Shown: positions 1 to 6,647, counted from the first letter of the stretch. The stretch is DNA of 6,981 nucleotides from a bacterium (GCA_028696285.1 JAQVHJ010000123.1:1-6981); one strand, 5' to 3'. The notes: a model not told the origin generated them from the sequence alone. A program made the numbers and translations.

Positions 1-981
1 GTCGCCATGACCCGAAAACATTACAAGATTCAAATCACCCTGTTCCGTTCTTGTCGGAAGCCCTGTCGCCGGTCCCGGCCTCTGGGCAAGATGAATAACA
101 ATAGGTGTTTCAATCATTCCCGCAAGGCTGACCCCTTCTTCCATCAATGCAAACCCGCCCCCGGATGTTGTAACCATAGCTCGAGCGCCAGCATAAGACG
201 CACCGAGCGACATGTTTATCGCACTTATCTCATCCTCGGCCTGTTCCGCAATTATTCCGAATCTCTCTGCATTCTGACTCAGAAATACTAACACTCCAGT
301 AGAAGGTGACATTGGATATGATGAGATGAAATTACATCCTCCTGCAACTGAACCGAAACCAATTGCTTCTGCACCATTAATAAGGATATCATCCGCAACT
401 GTTTTATCTCTTTCTATTCCTATTACAATATGATTCTTCTCTATTAAACCTGAGCCGAGTTTAATTCCTTTCTCTGCTGCAGTTAGATTTTCCTGAATTA
501 CTTTTTCAGGTTTTCCTGAAAAAAATTTAATTAAATAGCTCTTTAAAGATTCCGGTTCAAGCCCGAATAATCCGCAAACAACACCTATCGCAACAGTATT
601 GGAATAAATCTTATTCCCGGAAGAAACGGCAGTTTCCATGATTGGAACATTCAAGATATTTACTTCCGCGTCTCCGGAACAAAAATCACTGTCGCATAAA
701 ATTAATGTCTCACGGGTAATCCTCTTCTTTAATCTTTGAAGTGCATTTTTTTGGAGAGGAATAAGAATATCAATCTTCTCAGAGAATGCAGTTACAGGTT
801 TAGACGAAACACGGATAAGAGTTGAATTGCTCCCCCCTCTTACCCTGGACATATACTCCTTCGTTGCATAAACATTGAATCCGGAAAGCTTCATTAACCT
901 GGTCAGAATGAACTCTATCGTTTGTATCCCCTGACCTGCAGCTCCGGAAAGAACAATTGAAATATCTTGCTTAAACTCCAT
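1..981 (-). CDS. korA: 2-oxoacid:ferredoxin oxidoreductase, fused gamma/alpha subunit (KorA-type), 3' end cut by window edge
   Basis: The frame starts at ATG 981-979 and stays open for 327 codons to base 1, so the C-terminal part lies outside the window. GGAGG at 986-990 sits just upstream of this ATG and supports the start. Residues 1 to about 190 look like the gamma (catalytic, POR_gamma) domain: a glycine-rich GAAGQGIQT at 13-21 and SRVRGG at 45-50. From about 195 the pyruvate-ferredoxin-oxidoreductase N-terminal (alpha) domain follows: GCNFISSYPMSPSTG at 215-229, an AEDEISAINMSLGAS stretch near 248-262, TSGGGFALMEE at 272-282 and GPATGLPTRTEQGDL at 303-317. Known family role: CoA-dependent oxidative decarboxylation of 2-oxoacids (such as 2-oxoglutarate), passing electrons to ferredoxin, as a cytoplasmic complex with a thiamine-diphosphate beta subunit. 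That subunit gene (korB) would be expected just beyond base 1. Substrate (2-oxoglutarate, pyruvate or branched-chain oxoacid) cannot be settled from this part, so the symbol is by family. It is the last visible gene of the minus-strand cluster, 19 bases after the DUF2892 gene. Confidence 0.9.
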   Translation of the reverse strand, partial: MEFKQDISIVLSGAAGQGIQTIEFILTRLMKLSGFNVYATKEYMSRVRGGSNSTLIRVSSKPVTAFSEKIDILIPLQKNALQRLKKRITRETLILCDSDFCSGDAEVNILNVPIMETAVSSGNKIYSNTVAIGVVCGLFGLEPESLKSYLIKFFSGKPEKVIQENLTAAEKGIKLGSGLIEKNHIVIGIERDKTVADDILINGAEAIGFGSVAGGCNFISSYPMSPSTGVLVFLSQNAERFGIIAEQAEDEISAINMSLGASYAGARAMVTTSGGGFALMEEGVSLAGMIETPIVIHLAQRPGPATGLPTRTEQGDLNLVMFSGHGD

Positions 982-985
982 AATT

Positions 986-990
986 CCTCC
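986..990 (-). promoter_or_regulatory. Ribosome binding site of korA
   Basis: GGAGG on the minus strand, about 4 bases before ATG 981-979. It fixes the start of the 2-oxoacid oxidoreductase subunit, whose family-typical N-terminus begins a few residues later. Confidence 0.7.
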
Positions 991-1000
991 GTTTGAATAT

Positions 1001-1219
1001 CTATTTTTTTAAATCAACTCTACATGTATTTATTCCGAATAAGGTGTATAATCCGCAAAACCCGGTGATTGCAGTAAAGATTAAAATTACCCCGACAACT
1101 ATTAAAACAATCTTAAGCCATAAAACAGAGACAAAGAATAACGCTGAAGGAATCATGACAATCCCTAAAATAGCTCTTATAACTCTGTCAACAGGACCGA
1201 TATTTTTATTCATCGTCAT
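1001..1219 (-). CDS. DUF2892 (YgaP-type) two-helix inner-membrane protein
   Basis: A 72-residue protein that fits the DUF2892 family (the membrane part of E. coli YgaP). It opens with NKNIGPVDRVIR, followed by two hydrophobic segments at about 13-32 and 36-58. The family-like GFCGLY is at 53-58 and a second cysteine, C66, follows in GINTC. Family members form small helical-hairpin membrane proteins; in YgaP this part anchors a rhodanese domain. A role as membrane partner of the rhodanese encoded upstream is inferred. The first ATG (1219) overlaps the preceding gene by 14 bases. A second ATG at 1213 gives MNKNIG, closer to the usual family N-terminus, and has a weak GGA 8 bases upstream, so 1213 may be the true start. 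The overlap suggests translational coupling. Confidence 0.85.
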   Translation of the reverse strand: MTMNKNIGPVDRVIRAILGIVMIPSALFFVSVLWLKIVLIVVGVILIFTAITGFCGLYTLFGINTCRVDLKK

Positions 1220-1394
1220 TTTCCGTTCTTTTTTTAGAGTGATATAGATTGATAATTACAGTTACTATCATTAAAACACCGATTAATAATGCAGCGATTC
1301 TCAGGAATAATTCCGATTCAAGTATGCCAAGTACAATCAATATTATTCCGAGAATAATTCTGAAAATATTTAAGTATAAATCTTTTTTCTTCAT
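1206..1394 (-). CDS. Small two-helix membrane protein, probable diverged DUF2892 paralogue
   Basis: A 62-residue protein: a lysine-rich start (MKKKD), hydrophobic segments at about 10-26 and 32-51, then a charged, acidic tail (KKRTENDDE). By eye it aligns with the neighbouring DUF2892 protein: FRIILGIILI with IRAILGIVMI, and ALLIGVLMIVTVIINLY with VLIVVGVILIFTAITGF. It lacks the GFCGLY motif and both cysteines. It is predicted to sit in the inner membrane, but no specific function can be read from it. It starts 6 bases after the rhodanese stop and overlaps the next gene by 14 bases, so it is almost certainly co-transcribed. GGA within the end of the rhodanese gene may serve as a weak ribosome site. 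The conserved placement makes it a likely real gene despite its size. Confidence 0.7.
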   Translation of the reverse strand: MKKKDLYLNIFRIILGIILIVLGILESELFLRIAALLIGVLMIVTVIINLYHSKKRTENDDE

Positions 1395-1400
1395 TAATGT

Positions 1401-2300
1401 TTATTCCATTTTTTCAACAGGTAATGAATCTATATTGGACCATTCATTAAAACTCCCGTCATAATTCAATACATTAGGAATTCCTAAAATATATTTCAAT
1501 GTAAAATATGTATGAGATGACATCTGACCCTGGCCGCAGGAAACAATAACAGTTTTCTTGAATGTAATCCCAATCTTCTTATATTCCTTCTCAAGTTCTT
1601 CCTTTGATTTCCAACTCCCGTCCTCATTTAAATCATCTCCCCAGAAATGATGAATAGCCCCGGGGATATGCCCAAGCCTTTTCCACATTCCCGACTTTCC
1701 ATCATAAAGTTCCTTTGCCCGGACATCCAGAAGAATCACATCTTTCTTATCCTTATTCTCTTTGACATATTCAAGGTCTGCCTTGATTCGGTAATTTATC
1801 GAGGCATTTCTTGGGAGGTTGTAATGAGCTTCTTCTATCTTTGGATAATCTTTGGTAATCTTCTTCCCTTCCTTCTTCCATTTCTCAAAACCTCCATCGA
1901 GAACAGAAGACTGGTTATGGCTAATATAATCCAATGCCCAGATAAAATAGGTCGCCTTGAAATCGTTTCCGTCAGAATATACAATCACCCAGGAATTATC
2001 GTCTATTCCTAAATCTTCAAGAATATCATATAAGATATTCGGATCTATCAATTTCCCCGGAACACCATTCTCTGAGAGGCGTAAAGATTCAGGATGCAGA
2101 TAAACCGCGCCGGGGATATGTCCTTCCCAATAACTTTTAATATCACCACGGACATCTACTATCTTTATGTTCTTCTCCAGATTCAGTTCAAGCCAGGAAG
2201 TTGAGACTATCTTCTTAATGGGCGGGGCAACACTCTCAATCTGATATGGAATTAAAACAATTAAAATCAAAAAAAATACAAGATTAATTTTAGGATACAT
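1401..2300 (-). CDS. Exported or membrane-anchored tandem-domain rhodanese (thiosulfate/3-mercaptopyruvate sulfurtransferase family)
   Basis: A 299-residue protein with two rhodanese domains. Residues 1-22 (MYPK, then a run rich in L, I, V and F) look like an uncleaved anchor or Sec signal peptide; no lipobox cysteine is seen. Domain 1 (about 30-145) has VDVRG at 48-52, the family EGHIPGA at 59-65, and VYSDGND where the loop residue is Asp rather than Cys, as usual for the inactive N-terminal domain. Domain 2 (about 170-290) has LLDVRAKELYDG, LGHIPGA at 209-215, and the loop SCGQGQMSS with putative catalytic C255, then NYDGSFNEW. Family role: moving sulfane sulfur from thiosulfate or mercaptopyruvate to a thiophilic acceptor through a cysteine persulfide. 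The frame is open up to a TTG at 2354, but ATG 2298-2300 is preferred: it has AAAGGAGG 8 bases upstream, it begins the hydrophobic leader, and the TTG lies inside the promoter. It is the first gene of the operon. Confidence 0.9.
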   Translation of the reverse strand: MYPKINLVFFLILIVLIPYQIESVAPPIKKIVSTSWLELNLEKNIKIVDVRGDIKSYWEGHIPGAVYLHPESLRLSENGVPGKLIDPNILYDILEDLGIDDNSWVIVYSDGNDFKATYFIWALDYISHNQSSVLDGGFEKWKKEGKKITKDYPKIEEAHYNLPRNASINYRIKADLEYVKENKDKKDVILLDVRAKELYDGKSGMWKRLGHIPGAIHHFWGDDLNEDGSWKSKEELEKEYKKIGITFKKTVIVSCGQGQMSSHTYFTLKYILGIPNVLNYDGSFNEWSNIDSLPVEKME

Positions 2301-2306
2301 CTTAAT

Positions 2307-2316
2307 ATCCTCCTTT
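2307..2316 (-). promoter_or_regulatory. Ribosome binding site that fixes the rhodanese start
   Basis: Minus-strand AAAGGAGGAT; its GGAGG core ends 8 bases before ATG 2300-2298. This strong match to the 16S anti-Shine-Dalgarno sequence favours the 299-residue product over an 18-residue longer version from TTG 2354. Confidence 0.85.
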
Positions 2317-2325
2317 GATAATAGA

Positions 2326-2354
2326 ATAATACAATAATTTTTATTATTTGTCAA
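2326..2354 (-). promoter_or_regulatory. Sigma70-type promoter of the rhodanese-DUF2892-korA cluster
   Basis: On the minus strand, TTGACA (2354-2349) is followed by exactly 17 bases and then TATTAT (2331-2326). Transcription should begin near 2319, leaving a leader of about 20 bases containing the ribosome site. No other promoter this good was seen between the downstream genes, which fits a single operon. Confidence 0.85.
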
Positions 2355-2390
2355 GAATTACTTTAATCTCCGATGCTCTGTCATTTATCA

Positions 2391-2408
2391 TTTTCATAAT
2401 TATGGAAA
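2391..2408. promoter_or_regulatory. Candidate operator: 18-base near-palindrome
   Basis: TTTTCATAATTATGGAAA is symmetric except for one T/G position, with a perfect 10-base core CATAATTATG. It lies about 37-54 bases upstream of the -35 box of the minus-strand promoter and far upstream of the dnaE promoter. That position would suit an activator or a regulator of the sulfurtransferase operon. In AT-rich DNA such symmetry can arise by chance. Confidence 0.3.
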
Positions 2409-2572
2409 CGCGAAAATGGTTTTTAGTTTTAAGCCTATTCCATTTTCAGAAGTTTTTCCGCAAAAAAATTAAATAATCGGATAAATAACAAAATGTAGGT
2501 AAGTCTTATCAGGTGTCATGTGAAATTGAATGAATTTTGAAAAAATGCGAAAACTTCTCTCCCTATTTCTCC

Positions 2573-2601
2573 TTGACAAATCAAGACTTAACTGATATAA
2601 T
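2573..2601 (+). promoter_or_regulatory. Sigma70-type promoter of dnaE
   Basis: TTGACA at 2573-2578, a 17-base spacer, then a perfect TATAAT at 2596-2601. The predicted start is near 2608, giving a leader of about 17 bases before the dnaE ATG. A consensus promoter this close is strong support for dnaE being transcribed from here. Confidence 0.9.
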
Positions 2602-2613
2602 AATTTTTACTAT

Positions 2614-2618
2614 GGGAG
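2614..2618 (+). promoter_or_regulatory. Ribosome binding site of dnaE
   Basis: GGGAG lies 6 bases before ATG 2625-2627, directly after the predicted transcription start. It supports this ATG, after which the PHP motif appears within ten residues. Confidence 0.75.
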
Positions 2619-2624
2619 ATTTTT

Positions 2625-5600
2625 ATGATAAAAAATGAGTTTATTCATTTACACCTTCACACTGAATACAGTATGCTTGACGGAGCAATCAAGATTCCGG
2701 ATCTGGCAAAGACATTAAAAGAAAATGAGATACGTGCATGTGCAATTACCGACCATGGAACCTTAGCCGGAGCGGTTGACTTCTATATTCAAATGACTTC
2801 AAATGGAATAAAACCTATTATAGGTTCTGAATTTTATGTCGCGCCGGCAAGCAGAAGAGATAAGAGCACAAAGAGAGGAGAAGACCATTATTATCATCTT
2901 GTTCTCATTGCAAAAGATAATGAAGGATTTAAAAACCTCGCTAAACTTTCATCTCTGTCTTTCATCGAAGGAATGTATTTTAAACCGAGGATCGATCTTG
3001 AATTACTGGCAGAGTATTCTAAGGGAATTATAGGCCTTTCTGCCTGTAAAAAAGGGTTGGTTTCAAACGCCCTTCTGAAGGGGGAATATGAAGCTGCAAA
3101 GGAAATTGCAGTTAACTTGAACAGCATTCTTTCTTCAGGCGGAGAGCATAATTTCTATCTTGAATTAATGTATCATTCTCTTGAAGACCAGAAAGAGATT
3201 AACGATGGCCTGATAAAGATTTCAAAAGAGACAGATATCCCTCTCGTTGCCACAAATGATGTTCATTACCTTGCGAAAAAGGATGCTAAATATCATGATA
3301 TAATATTATGTATAGGCACAGGTAATAAAATATATGATGAAGACCGGCTAAGATACGGGAGTGATGAATTCTATCTTCGGAATTTTAATGAAATGAATGA
3401 GCTTTTTGGAAACATCCCCGGAGCTATTGAAAATACCGTAAAGATCGCGGAACAGTGCAATGTTGAATTCTCTATCGGAGACCTTAAAAAGACAGAAATG
3501 CCTGTATTTGATATTCCTCACGACTACAAACCTCAAGATAAAAATAAAAAGTTAATTGATGATTATTTTGAATTTCTCTGTGAAAAAGGTTTTCAAAAAC
3601 TTATAGCTGATAATAAAGACGAAAAGATCTACCGGGAACGTTTGGAAACCGAGTTAAAGATAATTGAGCAGATGAATTTCCCGCATTATTTTTTAATAGT
3701 ACAGGATTTTGTTAACTGGGCAAAAAACAATGATATCCCGATCGGCCCCGGAAGAGGTTCAGCAGCGGGAAGCCTGGTATCATACCTTCTTGGAATTACA
3801 ATGGTTGATCCCCTTGAATATGGCCTTTTGTTTGAACGTTTTCTTAATCCCGACAGAATCGGGTTGCCTGATATTGATATTGACATCTGCTATGAACAAA
3901 GAGGAAAGGTTATTGATTATCTCAAGCAAAAATACGGTGTGGATCATGTCTCACAGATTGCCACAGTAAATAAACTGGGGCCAAAAATGGCAATCCGTGA
4001 TGTGGGCAGAGTTCTTGACATACCGCTTTCTGAGATTGACCGGATTACAAAACTGATTCCGGATCTTATTAAGGATTTCGATGAGGTCTTTCATGCAGAT
4101 CCTAAACTACGCCAGATTGCTCAGGATAAAAAGTACTCAGAACTTTTTGATGCTGCGATCGCTCTTAATGGGTTATCAAGACATACAGGCGTACATGCCG
4201 CAGGAATTGTCATTTCACAGGATAAGATATTTGAGAAGGTTCCTTGTGCAACGGGAAAAAATGATGAATTGGTTACACAATACGATAAGGATTTCGTGGA
4301 AAAGATCGGATTAGTAAAATGGGACTTACTCGGATTAAAAAATTTAACGGTGATTGATAAATGTGTTAAATCAATAAGAGATAATGTCAATCCTGATTTT
4401 GACATTTATAAAATCGATATTAATGATAAAAAAACTTTCGAATTATTTGCCTCAGGTGATGCAACCGGTATTTTCCAACTTGATGCTGCAGGGCCAGGTG
4501 GTGGAATTAAGGATTTCTCAAGAAAATTTAAACCCGATAATATTCAGGACCTTATCGCTTTGCTTGCTATTTATCGACCCGGACCGTTGCAAAGCGGAAT
4601 GATTGAAGATTTTATTAGCCGAAAACACGGAAAAACAAGTATAAAATATCCGCACCCGCTCCTTGAACCGATTTTAAAAGAAACATACGGTGTCATCATC
4701 TACCAGGAACAAGTTATGCAGATTTCCAATATTCTTGCGGGATACTCCCTCGGTGAAGCAGATCTCCTGCGAAGAGCAATGGGAAAAAAGAAACCTGAAG
4801 TTATGGCAAAACAACGTAAACGTTTCTTGGAAGGAACAAAAGAAAAGGGAATCAATGAAAAGAAAGCAAACGATGTATTTGAATTAATGGAATTCTTCGC
4901 AGGTTACGGATTCAATAAATCGCACAGCGCTGCTTATGCAATTCTTTCATATCAGACAGCATACCTGAAAACCCACTACCCCGTCTATTTTATGGCTTCA
5001 TTGATGAGCGCTGAAAAGAAAAATGAAAATAAAATAGTTGAATATATCAATGACTGCAGGAAAATGAGGATAAGGGTTCTTCCGCCTGATATTAATTTCA
5101 GTGAATATGAATTTGTTGTTATTGGAAATGAAATCAGGTTTGGATTAAGTGCAATAAAAAATGTCGGGGAGAAAGCAATCCAGGAAATTGTTGAAGAAAG
5201 GAAGAAAAACGGAGCATATCTCTCACTGATTGATTTCCTCGAAAGAATCAACCTTAGTACCATTAACAGAAAAATGCTTGAAAGTCTGATTCTCTGCGGG
5301 GCATTGGATTCTCTAAAAGTTTACAGAAGCCAATTGATACAAGTTCTGGATTCAGCTATCAAAGAAGCATTGAGAAGAAGCAATGAAAAGGAGATTGGGC
5401 AAATATCATTATTCTCCTCCGAAAACAGTGAAAACACAACTGAATTTAACCAGGACTTTATTAAATTTCCAAACATTGAAGAAATGGATGAAATACAAAA
5501 ATTAAAACATGAAAAAGAATTGATTGGTCTATACATAACGGGTCATCCAATCGAGAAATATACAAAAGTAATAATGGATTACAATCTCAACACAGTGAAT

Positions 5601-6134
5601 GAAATTAAAAACTTCAAAGACGGCGACCAGGTAGCAGTGATAGGAATATTCGAAACTATGGCAGAAGGGAAAATTAAAAGTAACTTTAAAAGGATCATCC
5701 GCGGTATATTTGAAGACATGACCGGAAGAATTAATTACACTATTTGGGAACCTGTGGTAACTGAGAATGAAAAATATCTCGATGTCGGAAAAGTCCTACT
5801 TATCTTTGGTTCTATCGATACAAAAATGAAAGATACACAATTGGTTGTGAAAACAATATTCCCCATAGAAAAATCCAGGCAAAAACTGACAAAACGTGTT
5901 AATATCTTTTTGAATTCTGTCGGACTAAGCGAAGAAACAATTAAAAAAATCCGCGATACTCTCGAAACATCACCCGGAAAAGTTCCTGTTTTTATTCATA
6001 TCCTCTCAAATGAATTCGGTGAGGTTATTATAAAACCGCATTCTAAATTCTATGTAAATATTACTCAGAAACTTCTGAACACTCTTGAGAAAATTGCCGG
6101 AGAAGATAATCTCAAGTTCAACCTCCCGGTTTAG
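2625..6134 (+). CDS. dnaE: DNA polymerase III alpha subunit (DnaE, replicative polymerase)
   Basis: A complete 1169-residue C-family polymerase, close to the 1160 of E. coli; it extends DNA as the catalytic subunit of the replicative holoenzyme. The PHP domain (about 6-280) has HLHLHTEYSMLDG at 8-20, ITDHG at 41-45, GSEF at 67-70 and NDVHY at 211-215. The palm and fingers contain GPGRGSAAGS (374-383), PDIDID (415-420; D418 and D420 match the E. coli catalytic D401/D403), HTGVHAAG (520-527), KWDLLGL (565-571; D567 matches D555), YRPGPLQSGM (650-659), LLRRAMGKKKPE (714-725) and YGFNKSHSAAYA (761-772). A helix-hairpin-helix follows at about 842-860, a clamp-binding QISLF at 926-930, an OB fold at about 1000-1080, and a C-terminal domain that in relatives contacts tau. 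A short PGGG-containing insertion follows FQLD (617-620). It is transcribed alone and divergently from the rhodanese operon; no downstream partner gene or strong terminator is visible. Confidence 0.98.
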   Translation: MIKNEFIHLHLHTEYSMLDGAIKIPDLAKTLKENEIRACAITDHGTLAGAVDFYIQMTSNGIKPIIGSEFYVAPASRRDKSTKRGEDHYYHLVLIAKDNEGFKNLAKLSSLSFIEGMYFKPRIDLELLAEYSKGIIGLSACKKGLVSNALLKGEYEAAKEIAVNLNSILSSGGEHNFYLELMYHSLEDQKEINDGLIKISKETDIPLVATNDVHYLAKKDAKYHDIILCIGTGNKIYDEDRLRYGSDEFYLRNFNEMNELFGNIPGAIENTVKIAEQCNVEFSIGDLKKTEMPVFDIPHDYKPQDKNKKLIDDYFEFLCEKGFQKLIADNKDEKIYRERLETELKIIEQMNFPHYFLIVQDFVNWAKNNDIPIGPGRGSAAGSLVSYLLGITMVDPLEYGLLFERFLNPDRIGLPDIDIDICYEQRGKVIDYLKQKYGVDHVSQIATVNKLGPKMAIRDVGRVLDIPLSEIDRITKLIPDLIKDFDEVFHADPKLRQIAQDKKYSELFDAAIALNGLSRHTGVHAAGIVISQDKIFEKVPCATGKNDELVTQYDKDFVEKIGLVKWDLLGLKNLTVIDKCVKSIRDNVNPDFDIYKIDINDKKTFELFASGDATGIFQLDAAGPGGGIKDFSRKFKPDNIQDLIALLAIYRPGPLQSGMIEDFISRKHGKTSIKYPHPLLEPILKETYGVIIYQEQVMQISNILAGYSLGEADLLRRAMGKKKPEVMAKQRKRFLEGTKEKGINEKKANDVFELMEFFAGYGFNKSHSAAYAILSYQTAYLKTHYPVYFMASLMSAEKKNENKIVEYINDCRKMRIRVLPPDINFSEYEFVVIGNEIRFGLSAIKNVGEKAIQEIVEERKKNGAYLSLIDFLERINLSTINRKMLESLILCGALDSLKVYRSQLIQVLDSAIKEALRRSNEKEIGQISLFSSENSENTTEFNQDFIKFPNIEEMDEIQKLKHEKELIGLYITGHPIEKYTKVIMDYNLNTVNEIKNFKDGDQVAVIGIFETMAEGKIKSNFKRIIRGIFEDMTGRINYTIWEPVVTENEKYLDVGKVLLIFGSIDTKMKDTQLVVKTIFPIEKSRQKLTKRVNIFLNSVGLSEETIKKIRDTLETSPGKVPVFIHILSNEFGEVIIKPHSKFYVNITQKLLNTLEKIAGEDNLKFNLPV

Positions 6135-6390
6135 TTTGTTGAAAACACTTAAAAAAATTTCTTCTTAAAAACTATTATTTTTCTTAAATCATAATGCATT
6201 TTTTCCAAATTAATTTCAACCTTTTGCCAGGCAACTTTTATTTTGCCAATAACTAATTAAGTATTACATCAATCACACATATCCGCCTACGCGTCTCAAT
6301 CTCCAATTAAAAATTACCCTCTTTACATGCACTATTTAATAGAAGTTTCTCCATTTCTTTTAATGAATTTATTCTATATATGTTTGTAGG
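6135..6390. other. AT-rich region after dnaE, no clear terminator
   Basis: Immediately after the dnaE stop there is no GC-rich hairpin followed by a T run. The nearest candidate is a 4-base stem TTGC/GCAA at 6224-6234 followed by CTTTTATTTT, too weak to call. No plus-strand gene is visible. The only reading frame of note is a short minus-strand one (6307-6435), listed separately. Confidence 0.6.
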
Positions 6391-6435
6391 CCGTGGTTTT
6401 AACCTCGGTATACTGAATAACAAACCATCAGGAAT
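6307..6435 (-). other. Short open frame of unknown status, possibly a repeat-borne or relic peptide
   Basis: On the minus strand a frame runs from just after a stop at 6438-6436 to TAA 6309-6307 (42 residues). It has no ATG near its start; TTG at 6423-6421 would give 38 residues. The composition looks protein-like: a basic, proline-containing stretch (IPRLKPRPTNIYRINS) and then an amphipathic run (LKEMEKLLLNSACKEG). An internal ATG (LKE-M) would leave only 16 residues. No Shine-Dalgarno sequence precedes the TTG, and the upstream half overlaps hairpin-forming repeat DNA. I do not recognise a family. It may be the end of a decayed gene, a small protein, or a chance frame within a repeat. Confidence 0.25.
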
Positions 6436-6647
6436 TTATTCCTGATATGGATTCCATAGTCCTATTAATCGGACTAAAACAAGGGCTGAAGCCCGTATAT
6501 TTTCCTGTTCATTGGTACCAAGATAGATTGCCACGCTTCACTTCGTTGTGCCGACGCATCGCTGACACTTGCTATATCTCGACTTTGTCTCGATAGCGCA
6601 ATGACATTACCTGGGCAGAGCAATGCACACTACGTGGTGCTATTGCC
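6391..6647. repeat. Cluster of seven palindromes/hairpins (composite intergenic repeat)
   Basis: Seven dyads follow one another within 257 bases. They are: CCG-T-GGTT/AACC-T-CGG at 6391-6408; CCATCAGGAAT/ATTCCTG..ATGG at 6425-6450 (ATCAGGAAT/ATTCCTGAT is perfect, loop TT); TAGTCC/GGACTA at 6457-6476; GGGCT/AGCCC with a GA loop at 6483-6494; the palindrome TTGGTACCAA at 6512-6521; ATTGC/GCAAT closing 6527-6602, with GCTAT/ATAGC inside; and GGCA-AGCA-CAC/GTG-TGCT-TGCC at 6614-6647. The block looks clearly richer in G+C than the flanks. Ends of the GATTGC...GCAATGAC type resemble palindromic repeats often scattered between bacterial genes, but this is recollection and not a search. It has no coding content I can support. 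Alternatives are a structured RNA or a remnant of a non-autonomous element. Confidence 0.65.

Larger units (their letters stand above)
2301..2624. other. Divergent intergenic region with two promoters
   Basis: This 324-base stretch separates the minus-strand cluster from dnaE. Apart from the two promoters and ribosome sites it shows a near-palindrome at 2391-2408 and an 8-base inverted repeat GAAAATGG/CCATTTTC (2412-2419 and 2440-2447, 20-base loop). I see no open frame with a credible start, no tRNA-like fold and no terminator. Confidence 0.7.

Noticed and set aside
7..291. 94-residue plus-strand open frame
   Set aside because: It lies entirely antisense to the well-supported 2-oxoacid oxidoreductase alpha domain. 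Its composition (rich in Arg, Ser, Cys and His) is that of a shadow frame.
1647..2012. 121-residue plus-strand open frame
   Set aside because: Antisense to the rhodanese domains, which show clear family motifs; no ribosome site or recognisable domain.
2894..5536. Several 60-94 residue frames inside dnaE on both strands
   Set aside because: All are overlapped by the continuous, motif-complete DnaE frame and none has its own family signature.
6224..6250. TTGC-CAG-GCAA followed by a T-rich run as a dnaE terminator
   Set aside because: The stem is only 4 base pairs and the T run is interrupted; it lies about 90 bases after the stop. Not enough to call an intrinsic terminator.
6527..6602. tRNA gene suggested by the length of about 76 bases and paired ends
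   Set aside because: The ATTGC/GCAAT ends pair, but there is no TTC-type T loop, no D-arm pattern and no anticodon arm in the right place.
6391..6647. CRISPR array
   Set aside because: The palindromes differ from each other in sequence and spacing. There is no repeated unit with regular unique spacers and no cas gene in the window.
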